From Mytilus californianus (taxonomy: Eukaryota; Mollusca; Bivalvia; Mytilida; Mytilidae): a stretch of 64,000 nt of DNA. Where the stretch lies: assembly GCF_021869535.1 (NCBI RefSeq), contig NW_026262679.1:85371143-85435142 (forward strand), given 5' to 3'. Made by a program: the position numbers and the translations under genes. Positions 1-12,870 of the stretch are shown one piece after another. The notes beneath the pieces were generated by a model. The model was given only the letters and a program-made list of their open reading frames with translations. It had not been told where the DNA came from and did not search any database. The stretch's first letter is position 1; the number at the start of each line of letters is the position of its first letter.

Positions 1-1785
1 GTTTCTGTTATTTTCTTTGGTGATATTTCGAAATGATTGATTTCAAAATTTATTGATTAAAAAAATATTATTTTAAGTGTGACACGGGAACATTTTATTT
101 TGACAGATATCCAGGATATACTGTTACCAGAAAATAGTAAACAATCAAATTTATAATAAAAATTTTTCTCTTCTTTTTTTAAAAGGTTTTTTTGCTGTTT
201 TCTGTATAATTTATCTTTCTTTAGAAATATATTTATACATTCCTTTTAGAACAAAAAAATATTTACGTCCCAAGAGAGAAAAAAATCCCAACAATTATTA
301 TAGATAAATATTCCATACCTTCAAAATCCCATCACTTGACGAACAGGTGAACTCTGACTTTGGATGTAATGTTACATAACAATATATTGTCAGGTAGACG
401 TGCAAACCAAAAGCAACCAGGTGACATTAAACATCCTGTGTATACATGTATTACCAGAGTTTAAATTTTGTGATATACAAAAGTTTTCATAACTGTACAA
501 ATAAATATCTTCTCTTCCCCGTGTCAAACCAGAAGAAGTATGTATCATAATAAACTTTAAGAAAATATGAATATTATAAAAAAAAATCTTTTAAAAAAAA
601 AATGTTTGCTTTAAAAGATAATCAAACTAATATTTATGTTTCTATAATTATTTTAAAGAAATATTTTGATTCAAATTTTAATTTAAATGGATTTTGTATT
701 ATTTCGTAAAAAATTAAACGAGATTTCATTGAATATGATTTTATTATTTATTTTTTTTAATTCAATATTTTAATCAAAATCCAGGCATTCAATAAATCGA
801 TATAAAGTTAAACTTGTGTAAAAAAATTTGTTATTGTATACATTTGAACAGAGACATATAATACAATTGCTCTGATTTCAACAACATTGTATACCCGACA
901 ATATTTATCGACAGAGTTATCGGTCCTGAATAGGACTGATATAGTTGGGTATGAATGTTGATGTTTTTTGTTCGTGGATTTTAATTTTCTCATCATATAG
1001 TTATTTTTTTATTTCAATCCCACTCTTGGAAGTGCAACTGAAAATAACACACTGCAAATATCACTGATTTTATGGTTCTGTTCCTTTCTGTATCAAATAT
1101 GTACAGGATTTATTTGAGATGAATAAATATATATGTATATATTGTAGGTTTATAAATATATGAAAATTCAATATTTCATTTCAATGTGAAAATGTTTTCC
1201 GAAATCCATGTGTATTGTTTTGTATGTGTGAGTGTCATGCTGCCCATGAATGGCCCTTAATTTATAGTTGTAACATTAAATATTCTCATTCTTATTTGAT
1301 ATCTTTTTAATAATTTCATAAAATAATACCTATTTACAAATGATTTTAGAAAATACACACCTTTTACAGTCCTACATCTATCCCCAAAAAATCGCATCAA
1401 AATGATTTTAACACTTTAGAAAGTTGAAATACACGTGTTCAGAAACTTTTCCAACTCATTGTTTCCTGTGGTCAAAACTAGTGACAAATGTTTCATACAG
1501 TTGTTAATCTTAAGATAAGTCGGATTGTGAAATGTTCACATCCTAAGGATAATATAAACATACTGCCCTTGGATGAAGGTGATAGGGTAGATTAACACAC
1601 GAGGGGGGAAATTATCACCCAAGACGATAAACAACTCATAAAAAACTTTTAAAGCAAATAATTAAAATTCATAACGGACAGAACGCATTTCCTTAATGGG
1701 ATGTCTATGTCATATACGCTTACCCTGTCGACGCACCCGCTCTTGTTCCTTTTGGAGTTCATGCGATTCCATCAGTTTTCATTGT
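1..1785. other. AT-rich non-coding stretch
   Basis: Very AT-rich sequence with homopolymer runs. Only short ORFs without splice-site or codon support are present on either strand. I see no gene, RNA gene or clear repeat boundary here. Confidence 0.6.
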
Positions 1786-1789
1786 TACA

Positions 1790-2015
1790 TTGATTTGTCT
1801 ATTCTTAATCGATTTACGAGATTAGAACATCGGAAAATCAATATTGCCTTACCTTACCCACCATTTTCTTCGGAAAATGTCTATACCAAGTCAGGAATAA
1901 GACAGTTGTTTTCCACTCTTTCTGTAGGTTGATAACGCTTGATTTTGTCAGTTTGTACGGAATTCCGCTTTTTGAATTTACGTTGGAGTTCGGTATTTTT
2001 GTTATACTTTTTAAG
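1790..2015 (+). repeat. Dispersed mussel repeat, family B (fragment)
   Basis: Contains the block with ATCGATTTACGAGATTAGAA and CTGTACCAAGTCAGGAATA-like text (here CTATACCAAGTCAGGAATAA). The same block recurs near 9424-9715, 12060-12245, 13850-13960 and 21060-21320. The recurrence within this window defines it as a dispersed repeat; the short ORFs over it are by-products. It is followed at about 2245-2325 by a diverged piece of family A (CACCGTGCGGCCTTCAACAA). Confidence 0.7.
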
Positions 2016-2329
2016 TCAAAGATTACCACTCATATACATTTATAGTATATTAATCGTTATACAAATACGTCCATTCGTAATTTATGGAATTATGACTTTT
2101 ATTTGGCATGAGCCACACCTCAGGTTTAACTTGAGCATTAGGAACGGAGCATTCGAAATTATCTCAATTTTTGTGAGGTTTAAATTCTCTTTATCTTTAG
2201 ATTTCTTATAAGTGTTTTGTGGACTGTTGTAAGTACTCACCTCTGTTTGCCATGGCGTTGTATATATGACCATATGACGTAGAAGTTAACACCTATAGGT
2301 CACCGTGCGGCCTTCAACAATTCATTTTT

Positions 2330-5300
2330 ATACCTATAGTTGTGATTGTCCTCTTGTTATCTCTTTTCTGCTTTATAAGACAAATATTGAATGTCAATTT
2401 TTATAATAGTGCACTGAAAATGTTTTACCTCAGTCATGGTTAAATTAAGAATCTATCAATTGTGTTGCTCCTAAAAACTTTTTAAAAGATACCAGGCTTT
2501 CTTTTACTAGTAATATAAATTATCTGTCTTCTGTGTTTTTCCGTTTTCTTGCTACATTCAAGCTGAAGTGTGTTAGCATCAAGACATATTCATCTTATTT
2601 ACTATCTTAAGCTAGTTTCCCCCGACATTGATATAATAATATACTGCAGTATTAAATATAATTTCTTTTAAATTGACTTTTCCTATTTTCAAACCTCAAT
2701 CATTATGCCTAAATAAGTGTGCTCAATCAACCATATCTAAAAGTAGTAAGGCTAAAGTCAGATTTAAAAACAAAAGTGTGGAATCAACTTTAAATTTATC
2801 CCTATTGAAATATCTAAAAAAATATCTAAAAATAGTAGGGTAAAAACCGGATTAAAAAAACAACAACATATGACATATTTAATGTTCTAAACCATGTAAC
2901 CTAATGGTACAATTTTCATTCGAAAAATAGTAATCTATGTCAACCTATGACTACCATAAGCCTTTTTCATTTGTTTATCTGGGTAAGTCCGGCATAGCTG
3001 TAACTACTGCAGATGAAGTAATACCAAAAGTAAACAATATTGTCGATTAGTGTGTTGCTTAATTTATCTGCAATTGTATCGACTTAAATTTGATTAATCA
3101 AGCAAGATCGCTATTTTCAAAATCTTTTTCTAAATCATTTTTAGTTTACTTGTAGAAGAAGTAGCGTAAGAACTCTTGCATTTCTTCAGAGAAACTCTAA
3201 CTACTTATAGCTTTGGTTCATCGAGTACTGTTTTTACTACAAACACTGAGTTCTATTGATGTGTCCTCTATTAAAATCTGACCATTTAGTTGGTATGAGT
3301 AAAACGAGAAATGAAATGCACATCAATTAGGTAGAAACAAAACTTCTCATTAAAATATTTAGTCTTTTAACATTTTTAGTTGCATACTTACCTTTATACA
3401 TTGTCCGTTGCAGCTTACTAATGATTACACCATAAAGTGTAAAAGGTAACAAAAACACTCACTTTGACACCAAGACAATACCAGCCTTGCTTTCTCCATT
3501 TGAAGCCTCAACCACTGAGAATACTTGTTTGATGATGTATCAAGTCCGCTGTGCTTCTTGCACCTACAGGTATAGCTGTGCTATTTCTATTTCAGTAATT
3601 TTCTTTTTTGGAAATTTAGAGGGTGTGGGTGATTTGTAAAATAAACGATTAGTTCAGATGACCATAGTGAATGCTCTAAGTGAATGATACTGTAACATTC
3701 CTGGTATAAAAGTAAAAAATCATATCCTTCATAATGATTGTTTCCTTCTTCCTGACAAGTTTCTGGTTATTTATGCACTTAGCAATTTATAAGTGGATAA
3801 TATACTTAAAAAGTAAATGACTCATTCCTATAAATAATACACATTTATTTCTTCGAAATTCAAGTGTCATATTATTCCTTTATCTTTGATGTAGTGTTTA
3901 TCGATCAATTAATCAACATTTTATCTATAGGTTATAGAACATATTGCATTTGCTGTTTGAAGGAGTATTTGATAACAATTTTAGAAAACTACTGCAATTA
4001 TATACGTAAGTCTTAATTTCACTAGGCAGAACGATATTAAATGTGTTATAGATTACTTGAAATATTATTTATAGCCTAAATGTTTTTTTACCATTCTATG
4101 AGATTTATATTTTTTATAACATATGGAAAAACTAATCAAGCATTATTTTAGAAATCTTTAGAGGATTTCGTTGTAATTAACAAAATAATGAAACGACATG
4201 TTCATTATATTTTTTCAGAAACATTACACATTACATTGGATGAAATATATGCTACATGGAAATATTAAATATAAACAGACCAAAATAAAATAAATTTCTG
4301 AGGGTATTGAATATTCAATAAAATGTCCACTACCGGCAGCGTTTTTGGATGAGTTTACACTTATACGGGACAAACATTTGATTGATGGGATCACGTGCAA
4401 TTTCAATTCTTGTAGTTGGAACATACCATGATCTTATTATTTAAAAATACTATCAGAATATGCAGATGTTTTCAACAGCTGCCAGCCCCACACAATCCCT
4501 GAGGAATAGATGCCCCCGGGGACAGTAGTAGGGAGAGGACATCACTAATGTTGTTATAACTTGTGTCCAATCCCTTTGCTACTTCTGCAATTAAGATATT
4601 TTAAACGAAATTAAACTAAGCAGTAATTTCTAGTAATTGTCTATGTCCAAGGACTATATATTCAACCAGAACAAACCTCAGACTTGATCAGTAACTTCTT
4701 ATAATATGACTACATACCAACTATCTAATGAACTAATTCAGGCATTTTAGCGAAAAGTGCCGAAAACACATAATTTCAAGCAATTTCCTGTCCAAGGACC
4801 ACAGCATCCGCAAAAAATGTTCAGGCGGAAAGAAACTTAAATTCAGTCTGTAACTTCTTATGATTCTGAATCAGTCTTTTGTTATTCCTAAAATTAGTGT
4901 TGAGTCAACTTCATTCAAAAATAGTTTAGTAAAACCCAGATTTAAAAAAAGAACCTAAGATCCTTTCGTTTTTTTACCACACGTTACTGAAACGTGCATA
5001 AGTTTACATAACTTGTCATTGATAGCCAATATGTACTTTCATGGTGTTTGTAAACCTGCTGCAAAAAGACACGACTTATAGTTCGATTTTTCCTGAGAGA
5101 GTAAATATAACCAAAATCTCAACAGTGCCTTTATTCATTTGCACTGTGAAATTATTTGACACAATGAACATTTATAATGTTGTTTACCTGACTAAGAATT
5201 TTACCAATGTAACACCACGTTAATATTGTAAAGCATTTTCACACTTTTCGAAATTAAAACAAGTTGCTTTCTTAAAAAAAAAGCAATACGTGAGCCCGAT

Positions 5301-6030
5301 CCCACTGACAGGTCATCAAAAAATTGTTGATTTTTTTTTGGCTTTTGATTGAAATAATTGTTTGTGAATAGAATAATGTAATAAATATGTTAAAACACCT
5401 TTATTGAAAATATGTAATTGTGTGAAGATTTTTGCACAAGTCAATTGAAATATACAGCTACTATATGAACTACCTTTTAAGGCTTGAATATTTTATTGAT
5501 TTCTTGGGAGTGTACATCATTTTTTCTAAATCCTATTGCAAACCCCAGTTTCTGCAAACCGGATGTCTAATGCAAATTGCACAAACCAATCGCAATATAA
5601 ATTTAATCACTCAGTTTGTTTCATAATCTGGAAACATTTATTTTATCTTATCATATCTTCATATTTTGTTTCCCGGATGCCTTCAATTATGTTTATACTC
5701 GTCATTAAAGTTATCTGTATTCATGGTAGATGTTGTATTGATAAATTTAAAGTCCAATGTCCATGTGAAGTGAAACCCTGAGGCATGCAACTTAAAAGAA
5801 GGTTTCGTATATTTTTCTTGGGAGTAACACACCAGCTCCATTGGGACCTCTTATATACTGACAATTAATTTAGTCTCACAAAACATCTCAAATTTTAAGG
5901 ATTTCCTGAAGTTACTTAAATCAATCCAAATATTCTACAGGAAAATTTGGTTTTAAAGAATATCTTATTTTCAGAAGTTTTATGATTACCTGAACATACT
6001 CTCAAAAGCAAACAACTTATATAAAAAGAT
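2330..6030. other. Gene-poor stretch with a diverged tandem duplication
   Basis: No convincing gene. Around 4600-4870 two segments about 150-165 bp apart share blocks such as TGTCCAAGGAC and GTAACTTCTTAT, suggesting an old tandem duplication. The motif TCTAAAA(G/A)TAGTA(A/G)GG recurs near 2740 and 2830, with a diverged form near 4920. A segment at about 3460-3565 is open in several frames and flanked by splice-like signals on both strands, but I could not decide a gene from it. Confidence 0.45.
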
Positions 6031-6034
6031 ATGT

Positions 6035-6036
<2 letters not shown>

Positions 6037-6075
<39 letters not shown>
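6037..6075. repeat. (AT)n microsatellite
   Basis: About 19 uninterrupted AT dinucleotides directly abut the start of a family C repeat (ACCAGGATTAAAATGTTGTA). The second family C copy is also preceded by a short A/T tract. Confidence 0.95.
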
Positions 6076-6077
<2 letters not shown>

Positions 6078-6265
6078 AGGATTAAAATGTTGTACGCCAG
6101 ACGCGAGTTTAGTCTACAAAAGACTCATCAGTGACGCTCGAATAAAAAATTTGAAAGGACGAAATAAAGTAGGATGTTGAAGGCATTGAGGACCCAAAAT
6201 TTCGAAACAAAGGTTTTGTCGAATACATCTTACGTAATCTATTCCTGGAGTAGAAAATCTTTTGC
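6074..6265 (+). repeat. Dispersed mussel repeat, family C (copy 1)
   Basis: Starts ACCAGGATTAAAAT, then GTACGCCAGACGCG, AAAGACTCATCAGTGACGCT and ATTGAGGACCCAAAAT. It ends near AATCTATTCCTGGAGTAGAAA. A second copy at 9848-10030 has the same order of blocks. I know this block as a very common Mytilus repeat; its TE class is not clear from the sequence. Confidence 0.8.
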
Positions 6266-6299
6266 ATTTTGCAAATGTCAAAGTTTATGACAGTCACTC

Positions 6300-8500
6300 A
6301 AAAAAATAAACAAGAAAAGAGACACAGCTAGAGGTCAGAAAACCTTAAGTAATGATGACCATGCTTAAAAGTCACATGTCAAGCTCTTACTGCGTGTCCT
6401 GAATTTATATAACAAATCCGAAAATTCAAATTTGCGAGTGAAATTAATATTTATGCATGCACGTGGTTTTCTTGCGCAAGAAATAGTAAAAAGAAAGCAT
6501 ATGCACTGATACTCTGGATAAGAATACGCATTTGCATCATCACATATATTAATCTAGGCTCAGATCTAATGTTTTGAAATAGTTGAATTCGGATGTCAAA
6601 CTAACTACCTCAAGTGTTTTGACTCTGGATTTATTGCCCTTTAATCCGGAATTTGATAGTGTGTCGTTTGTGAACAGGGTATATCATGTAATTGAATCAA
6701 AACGTGTGTAGAATAGCTGGTCAACACAATGAATACAGTTTTCAAAATCGTACCATGTTGCAAAGATTCAGATACTATAAGGTTGAACTATTAAAAACAA
6801 AAACAAAAAATTGAAATTTGACATACATTCCTGTTAATGAATCTTTTCCGAAAATTAAGAATATAATATCAATAAACATAAAGTATTCAAATTACTGATG
6901 GACATTTTATTTATCAAATTAATCTCTCCTTAAAGTCTTACTTTCCACTATATGAAGATATTGCTATACAAAATATAAGCAGAGACTTATAAAACCATAC
7001 TAAAATAGTATAAAATAATTAATGTAGTAATTAATTTTTTTTTATAATTTTTGTAAAATATTAATTACGTGTTTTTGTGAGATGCAAGGATTCAAAAAAT
7101 CTCTGTGAATTGAAACCATGGAAGTAGTTTTTCATTCACTACCGTTTAAAAAATACTAACTTATGTGTACGCATCCCTGCTCATTGGCGCTCATATGTTG
7201 CACATGATTTTCATATATGTATTCACTGTTTAAACATGTGGGACATAATACGCGTATAGCATTTTTAATTATATTCTATTAAGGATAAATTTAGTCTCAG
7301 TTTAAACTTAATTAAATTAATGAATATTCTCTTGGTCTGGTATTATCTATCAATGGAATTAATTATTTTTGACAGAAAAATCCTTTTGTTTAATTGTCTT
7401 TCTGCTTTCCGATCACTGTGTTTCCGATAAGATAAATATTTTTAACATAAATATCGTTTTGGTAATTTTCTTCATGCTTTCCGACATTTTCCGAGGCTAT
7501 GATTGAAATATAAAATATCACGTGGTTAACGTTCAGAGATAATCAGTGTATTCTGGGACATGCTATACTAATAAACTATTCCCAGGTTTATTGTCACAAT
7601 GCACAATAGCAAGCTGTATTAAATACTACTACACACACAATGAGTACAGGGACCGTCTCAAAATATGAAATACATACTAGTAATTGCGTTATAATTATAC
7701 TTGATACTCAATAAACATTCGCATAATTAAAAACACAAATGTTTTGTTATAAAGCAAAAAGTTCCAATATATAAAGAATTTTTGACTGCAACCTAGTCTT
7801 TATTTCTTTTACTTTCCAAACTACAAATGAACTTTGTTTGTTGAAAATGTACAATGTCACGTGGTAGCCTATCCATAGAGGGGCCGTATTAAAGACATAA
7901 ATAACTACCCGAATAAATGATCGAAACTTTCCGAGAGGTTCCGAGGATAATGTTTCCGAAGATTTCACGCAAATAAATAAAATGTTTCATTTTCATGTTT
8001 TGCTAAGCGCATTTGAAAGGATTGCCATCCTAAAATATGCAAAACATGTAAAAGCGCTCTCTAGAACATATTTTAAAGTTAATGTCCCTCCCGTCTTTCC
8101 CATAAAATCCTTGTTCCGAACCTGTTATTATTGTCTCTAACAAGAGTAAGTTTGGTATTCATCTATACCTGAACAGATGTTTACCTGCAGATCATAAGTG
8201 TCAGCAATTGATTTAGGTTGGGAGAAAAAAGTAGCAAGGCAACATATGTTTGAAGGTTCATCAAAAGTATGACTTTTCTTTCCTTTTCTTCTTTTAAGTT
8301 TATGTCGAGCAAAACAAAGTTCTTTTACTGGTCCATTTTAGTACTTTTATTTTTTGGGGGTTTTCATCGCCACCACTTTTCCTCAGTGTAAGCCAGTACG
8401 AATTTTCGCGCATGATTTTAATTTACTTTTATTCACTTCTTATTAGAGGATCAGTCTTTCTGTAGGCGATATCTTACCAAGACAACATGACAATGTTGAC
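6300..8500. other. Gene-poor AT-rich stretch
   Basis: Only short ORFs lacking splice support. Several scattered TTTCCGA words occur between 7400 and 7960 but do not form a regular array. No RNA gene or transposon boundary was seen. Confidence 0.5.
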
Positions 8501-8528
8501 ACTCGAAAATAATTTAACAACCCCGAGT

Positions 8529-8846
8529 TTACATCATTATAAACACACGCCAATGTAACATGTTTGGTTCATAAAAACTACTCCCTCGTTTGCAAAGCAG
8601 GTCCATAAACAGGTCTTCTGTTTTCCCTGCGACCAACATTTCTCGGACCTCTTCCATGAAACTGACAACGTCCGCGTTATGATTTATATACCAATAAAGT
8701 ACTAGTATTTGATTTGATTTGTCATTATCGTCTTTGCAAGAATATTCTAAACCTGCTTCGGTGATTAAATAGTCGCTACTTAAATAAATAGTTAAACCAG
8801 TTACAATTTGTACTGCACCGACATTTTTTTTCTTAACGATCCGCAT
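8529..8846 (-). CDS. Candidate exon or small protein with a death-fold-like helix pattern
   Basis: A 105-codon minus-strand ORF from an ATG to a TAA. I do not recognise it with certainty. Residues about 50-90 (around NQILVLYWYINHNADVVSF and EEVREMLVAGKTEDLFMDLL) have the spacing of hydrophobic and charged residues seen in the last helices of death-domain folds: a bulky hydrophobic-W helix, a polar loop, then a helix ending in a G-x-x-DL-x-x-LL-type motif. The conserved N-terminal death-domain helices are not clear. The end could also be spliced, since GTAAAC follows the last codons. Codon content looks more protein-like than neighbouring ORFs. It could be a death-fold signalling protein, part of a larger minus-strand gene, or a chance ORF. 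The fold is inference only. Confidence 0.35.
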   Translation of the reverse strand: MRIVKKKNVGAVQIVTGLTIYLSSDYLITEAGLEYSCKDDNDKSNQILVLYWYINHNADVVSFMEEVREMLVAGKTEDLFMDLLCKRGSSFYEPNMLHWRVFIMM

Positions 8847-8849
8847 TTG

Positions 8850-9420
8850 TAGACCATAGTTGTTTCATACATCAAAAGAATATTCTAAAATTGTAAGAAT
8901 ACAAATGTCATGTTAATTCTCGTCAAATACACACGGTTCAGTTTTAATGCCTCTCCATTATAAATTAATATGAGTAGTCTAATTACATTCAGATCTTAGA
9001 TGAATTCCTGGATATTTAATGTATGAACAAAATAGATATTATCTGTGAGACTGAAAACCATGGATACGTTAACCTTGTCGATGTAACAATAGGCCCTTTG
9101 TTACATGTATATTTCACTGAACCTACACATAACGGCAAAAATTGCTTACGCTCATGTTTTCCTCACTGATTCAATCTTTAGCTTTCTGTGTACTTTATAA
9201 TTTTTTTCTAATAAGTTTTCAGATTGTATTTGATAATAATTTGCATTCGTATCTCATATAAAATTATTGCTATGTTCATATAAAAAAAACTCATGAAAGA
9301 TACTAGATATTAAGATACTAAATTTATTCTAATAGATTGCTTACCCTTGGGTTTTTTTTACTGAGGGTTACTCAATTTTGAGTACATTTTTGTCATTGTT
9401 TTTCGGCTTATTTTTTTCTC
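8850..9420. other. Non-coding stretch
   Basis: AT-rich sequence, no gene or repeat structure recognised. Confidence 0.5.
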
Positions 9421-9423
9421 CTT

Positions 9424-9715
9424 TTTTGTAACAATGTCCTGTACCAAGTCAGGAATATAGCAGTTGTTATCACATAGTCCGTTTCTATGTATGTTGGCGT
9501 TTGTTTTTGTAGCAGTTCAGTGTTTCTGTTGTTCCGTTTTGTTTCCTCTTACAGTTGATGTGTTTCCCTCAGTTTTGGTTTGTGACCCGGATTTGTTTCA
9601 GTTAAATCGATTTTTGACTATTGAACAGCGGTATACTACTATTGCCTTTATTTACTACTCGTCGATTTTAATTCAAATGTATTCGTACATTCCTAATTTT
9701 AAATCACTTTAATTA
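9424..9715 (+). repeat. Dispersed mussel repeat, family B (copy)
   Basis: Shares long near-identical blocks with 21060-21320, for example TTTCTATGTATGTTGGCGTT, TGTTTCCCTC(A/G)GTTTTGGTT and GATTTGTTTCAGTTAAATCG. The 82-codon ORF over it is mirrored in the second copy and is therefore part of the repeat, not a unique gene. Confidence 0.85.
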
Positions 9716-9847
9716 TGATTATCATTCTCTAGTCAAGTGGTGTTTACCGTGATCGTTAACCATGTTAACGTACCCAGTATTTTTCGTGTTTAACGAAACA
9801 TTTAACAGAGACGTTAACGGATGCGTTTAATAGTGAACTCATCATAG

Positions 9848-10030
9848 ATACCAGGATTAAAATTATGTATGCCAAACGCGCGTTTCGTCTTCAAAAGACT
9901 CATCGGTGACGCTAAAAAATTGTCAATTAAATTCGAAGTTGAAGAACATTGAGGACCCAAAATTCTAAAAGGTTTTGCCAAATAAAGCTAAGGTAATCTA
10001 TTCCTGGGGTAGAAAATCCTTAGTATTTCG
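9848..10030 (+). repeat. Dispersed mussel repeat, family C (copy 2)
   Basis: Second copy of the repeat at 6074-6265, with ACCAGGATTAAAATTATGTA, AAAGACTCATCGGTGACGCT and AATCTATTCCTGGGGTAGAA in the same order and orientation. Confidence 0.8.
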
Positions 10031-10034
10031 AACA

Positions 10035-10840
10035 AAATTAAAAGTTTTGTAAACAGTTAATTCATATGTATGACCATATTAATGATAATTCATGTCAACA
10101 CTGATGTGCTGACTTCTGGGCTGGTGATACTGTCGGAGAGTATACCACCACTAGCAGTGGCATTGACCCAGTGGTTATGAATAAACTCATAAATGCGGCT
10201 TTGTAATTAATGGAAACTTAACGGAGATATAAACGGGTCTGTTTGTTAACGGGTGCTTTATTAATAAGCTTCCAGATCAGAACACAGAGAAAATCCGTTT
10301 TTTTTAATATATGTAAATACCACTATACAACATATGGTTAAATAGAAATATTCATAGAGTCTCCACCTGGGCTATTAAATAGATATGCATTGACCGTAAC
10401 ACATGCACTTGGTAGATATTATTGATCCCCTTTACCTACCATGTTGGTTACTGCGTGAGTTCAAATATGAGTGGAAGAATTAGAACTTACAGTTAGCCTA
10501 TAAAGACGGTCTTTGGTTTAACATTTGGTGGTTCCTTCTTATTTATTTGTCGATAACTTTTACAAAATTAATGTTCTTTAAAGAACATACACTTTAGGTA
10601 TCAAATACTACTTTTTGCTACTTACATCAAAATATTATTATTAAATGCAAGTATTAAGACAATCACAGACACCAACTTTTTTTAATTATCCATACAATTA
10701 ACTGGGATGTAGTAGAATTAAAGTACGGGCCATCATTTTTCAGAAACCTAACTGATAGAAGCAGCGCCCGTACGTTACAGTTCATTAATGATATATAACA
10801 CTAAGCCAAGAATTTCAATTTGTAGATAAGTCTATTTTGT
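10035..10840. other. Non-coding stretch
   Basis: No gene recognised. The words CGTTAAC and TTAACGG recur between 9745 and 10250 without a regular period. Confidence 0.4.
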
Positions 10841-11051
10841 TGATTTGTTTTACAGCATAACTATGAAGAGGATAAAGGTCGAAATAATTAACATTTCATT
10901 AAAGACAAAAAATGACTCAAAACAAATCAAAGACATAATCAAGAGAAAACACATAGTAAGGAACCTGATAATCTGCTGAAGACCAACTCGATTTTCAGAT
11001 CGGGATTAATGAGATAATACCGATCAATAGCGCATCCAATACTGTGGACAT

Positions 11052-11206
11052 ATGCAAGCTGACGATGATAACAGATGTAACGCTTTTGTTTCCGCTGTAT
11101 TCTCTAACAAAACCCTTACTTCAAGAAGTTCCAACTGTAATTCACCACGAACTTTGAGCCGACAGTCTTCTACAACTACAACTGAATCCTTACAACCTAA
11201 GAAAAG
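11052..11206 (+). CDS. Candidate exon, Ser/Thr-rich, with a GC donor
   Basis: An open segment rich in Ser, Thr and Asn, with NSPRTLSRQSSTTTTESLQ near its end. It is followed by AAAAG/GCAAGT, which fits the consensus of the rare GC-AG splice donor class; the GT two bases further on is a weaker alternative. The start is undecided: an in-frame ATG lies at 11052, and no strong acceptor precedes it. The phase this exon would have (2, or 0 with the GT donor) does not fit the phase-1 entry of the TIR-adaptor exon at 16742, so I do not join them. It could equally be an unrecognised repeat. Confidence 0.2.
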
Positions 11207-11209
11207 GCA

Positions 11210-12055
11210 AGTAGGATATACGTCATACTTTTTCTACCAATTAGTACTTTCATACATTTTACATGATTAGTGTGATAAGTGTCCTGAGACGTTCAGGTCA
11301 ATTAGAGGTATAATGAATTTCATGATTTCTATTTGGACAATCACTAAAAATATAATTTAAAATATAAATATTTTAACATTAGCCATTCTATTAACTTTAT
11401 TCTTTTAAAAATATGACAGCAAGATCTTGTCATGTCGGTACAAAACTTCTGCAGTGTTGTCATAAACAAATTTTTAATGGTAAATTGACGATAACTTCAC
11501 GTCTACGCTTATTACAGTTTTCTATGGAAAAACACTGAATATGCAAACAGATTTTCAATTAAACATATAGCTTCATCTTCAAAGGAAACAAACTTTCTAT
11601 TTTTGTTAGGTAATTGACCATATGTTAATTTTAAGAATGTGCTGCTTTGGCAGATTTTGCATGTTATTACTCAACTAGGATATAAAAAATATCGAAGTAA
11701 ATAGGGATTGTTTTCCTGGTATAAATGATAGGTCATTGATACTTTGGTATACTGTTACATTGGCATCGTTTGATACAAATTGCAAACAAACTCTAAACAA
11801 GTACTTTAATGTTCCAGTTACTTTAAAATCTGTTCAACGGTTTAGTGCTAATTTGTTTGCTATTATTTGGAATGCATAGCAACATCCGAATATTAAAAAA
11901 AAATTTGAGGTACAATGTTATTACACTCTGCTTTAAAAGCTTGTGGCGTTGTTAATTACGGTTATCGGTCGATTGACAAGTTGTTAATAACTTGACGTTT
12001 ATATATAATGGCATTTTATGCGACTGTCATACAAGTGAGAAGTTTGGCTAGCTAT
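11210..12055. other. Non-coding stretch
   Basis: AT-rich, no gene or repeat boundary recognised. Confidence 0.5.
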
Positions 12056-12059
12056 AAAA

Positions 12060-12345
12060 CCAGGTTTAATCCACCATTTTCTACATAAGGAAATGCCTGT
12101 ACCAAGTCAGAAATATGACAGTTGTTTTCCATTCGTTTGATTTGTTTGAGCTTTCACTTTTGTCATTTGATAAGGGACTTTCCGTTTTGAACTTTCCTTG
12201 GGAGTTCGTTTTTTTTGTTATTTTACTTTTTACACAAAAATAAGAAATTGTGGTTTTATTGACAATGACACAATTATCCACCTGATATCACATGACGTAG
12301 ATGTTAGGATTTATAGGTCATCGTACGGCCTTCAGGTATAGAACC
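12060..12345 (+). repeat. Dispersed repeats, families B then A (fragments)
   Basis: 12060-12245 carries the family B block (CCACCATTTTCTACATAAGG, CTGTACCAAGTCAGAAATAT). 12260-12345 carries a diverged family A piece (ATAGGTCATCGTACGGCCTT). The same B-then-A order occurs at 1790-2325, suggesting the two blocks belong to one larger element. Confidence 0.65.
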
Positions 12346-12870
12346 ACTTATTCAGTAGTACATATTTTAAACAAAATAGTTCCTACGCATAGCTGTATCG
12401 TTGTCAATAAGTAAAATATCTGGGTAATTTTGATATCAAAAGAAAGCTTAAAGACTTGGAATCACTGTAGAACCCTTGTTAAAAGCTTCTTTTGAATAAT
12501 GAAAAAATATGAAATTAAGATAGGAGAGCATATTTGCCCTGTTGCTCAGATCAGACAGAAGTGCCTAATTTTGTACTACCCAACTTCCGGGAACCAGTGT
12601 GCTCTAATATGCAATTAAAGGTATGTTGATTTTTTCAGCACAAGTCAGGATAAGGTATAGTTTTGACATGAAATGTCTGCCACTTTATTTAAACTTAAGA
12701 CAAATTAGCTATGAATGCTTGAAGTTGCAGAATTTAACAAAGAACGCAAGGGGGCTATGAATTAGTGGTATTATTCCTTCAACAAAGCTCATAAGACATA
12801 GGTTGCTATATAAATGACCCCGACATAAATTTAATATAATTCAAACGAGAAAATCAATGGCCCGGTTTAT

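Noticed and set aside
3460..3565. Segment flanked by splice-like signals on both strands (minus: CTGTAG...GTGAGT; plus: CACCAAG...CTACAG/GTATAG)
   Set aside because: Open in different frames on both strands, with no phase partner and no recognisable family. I could not choose a gene model.
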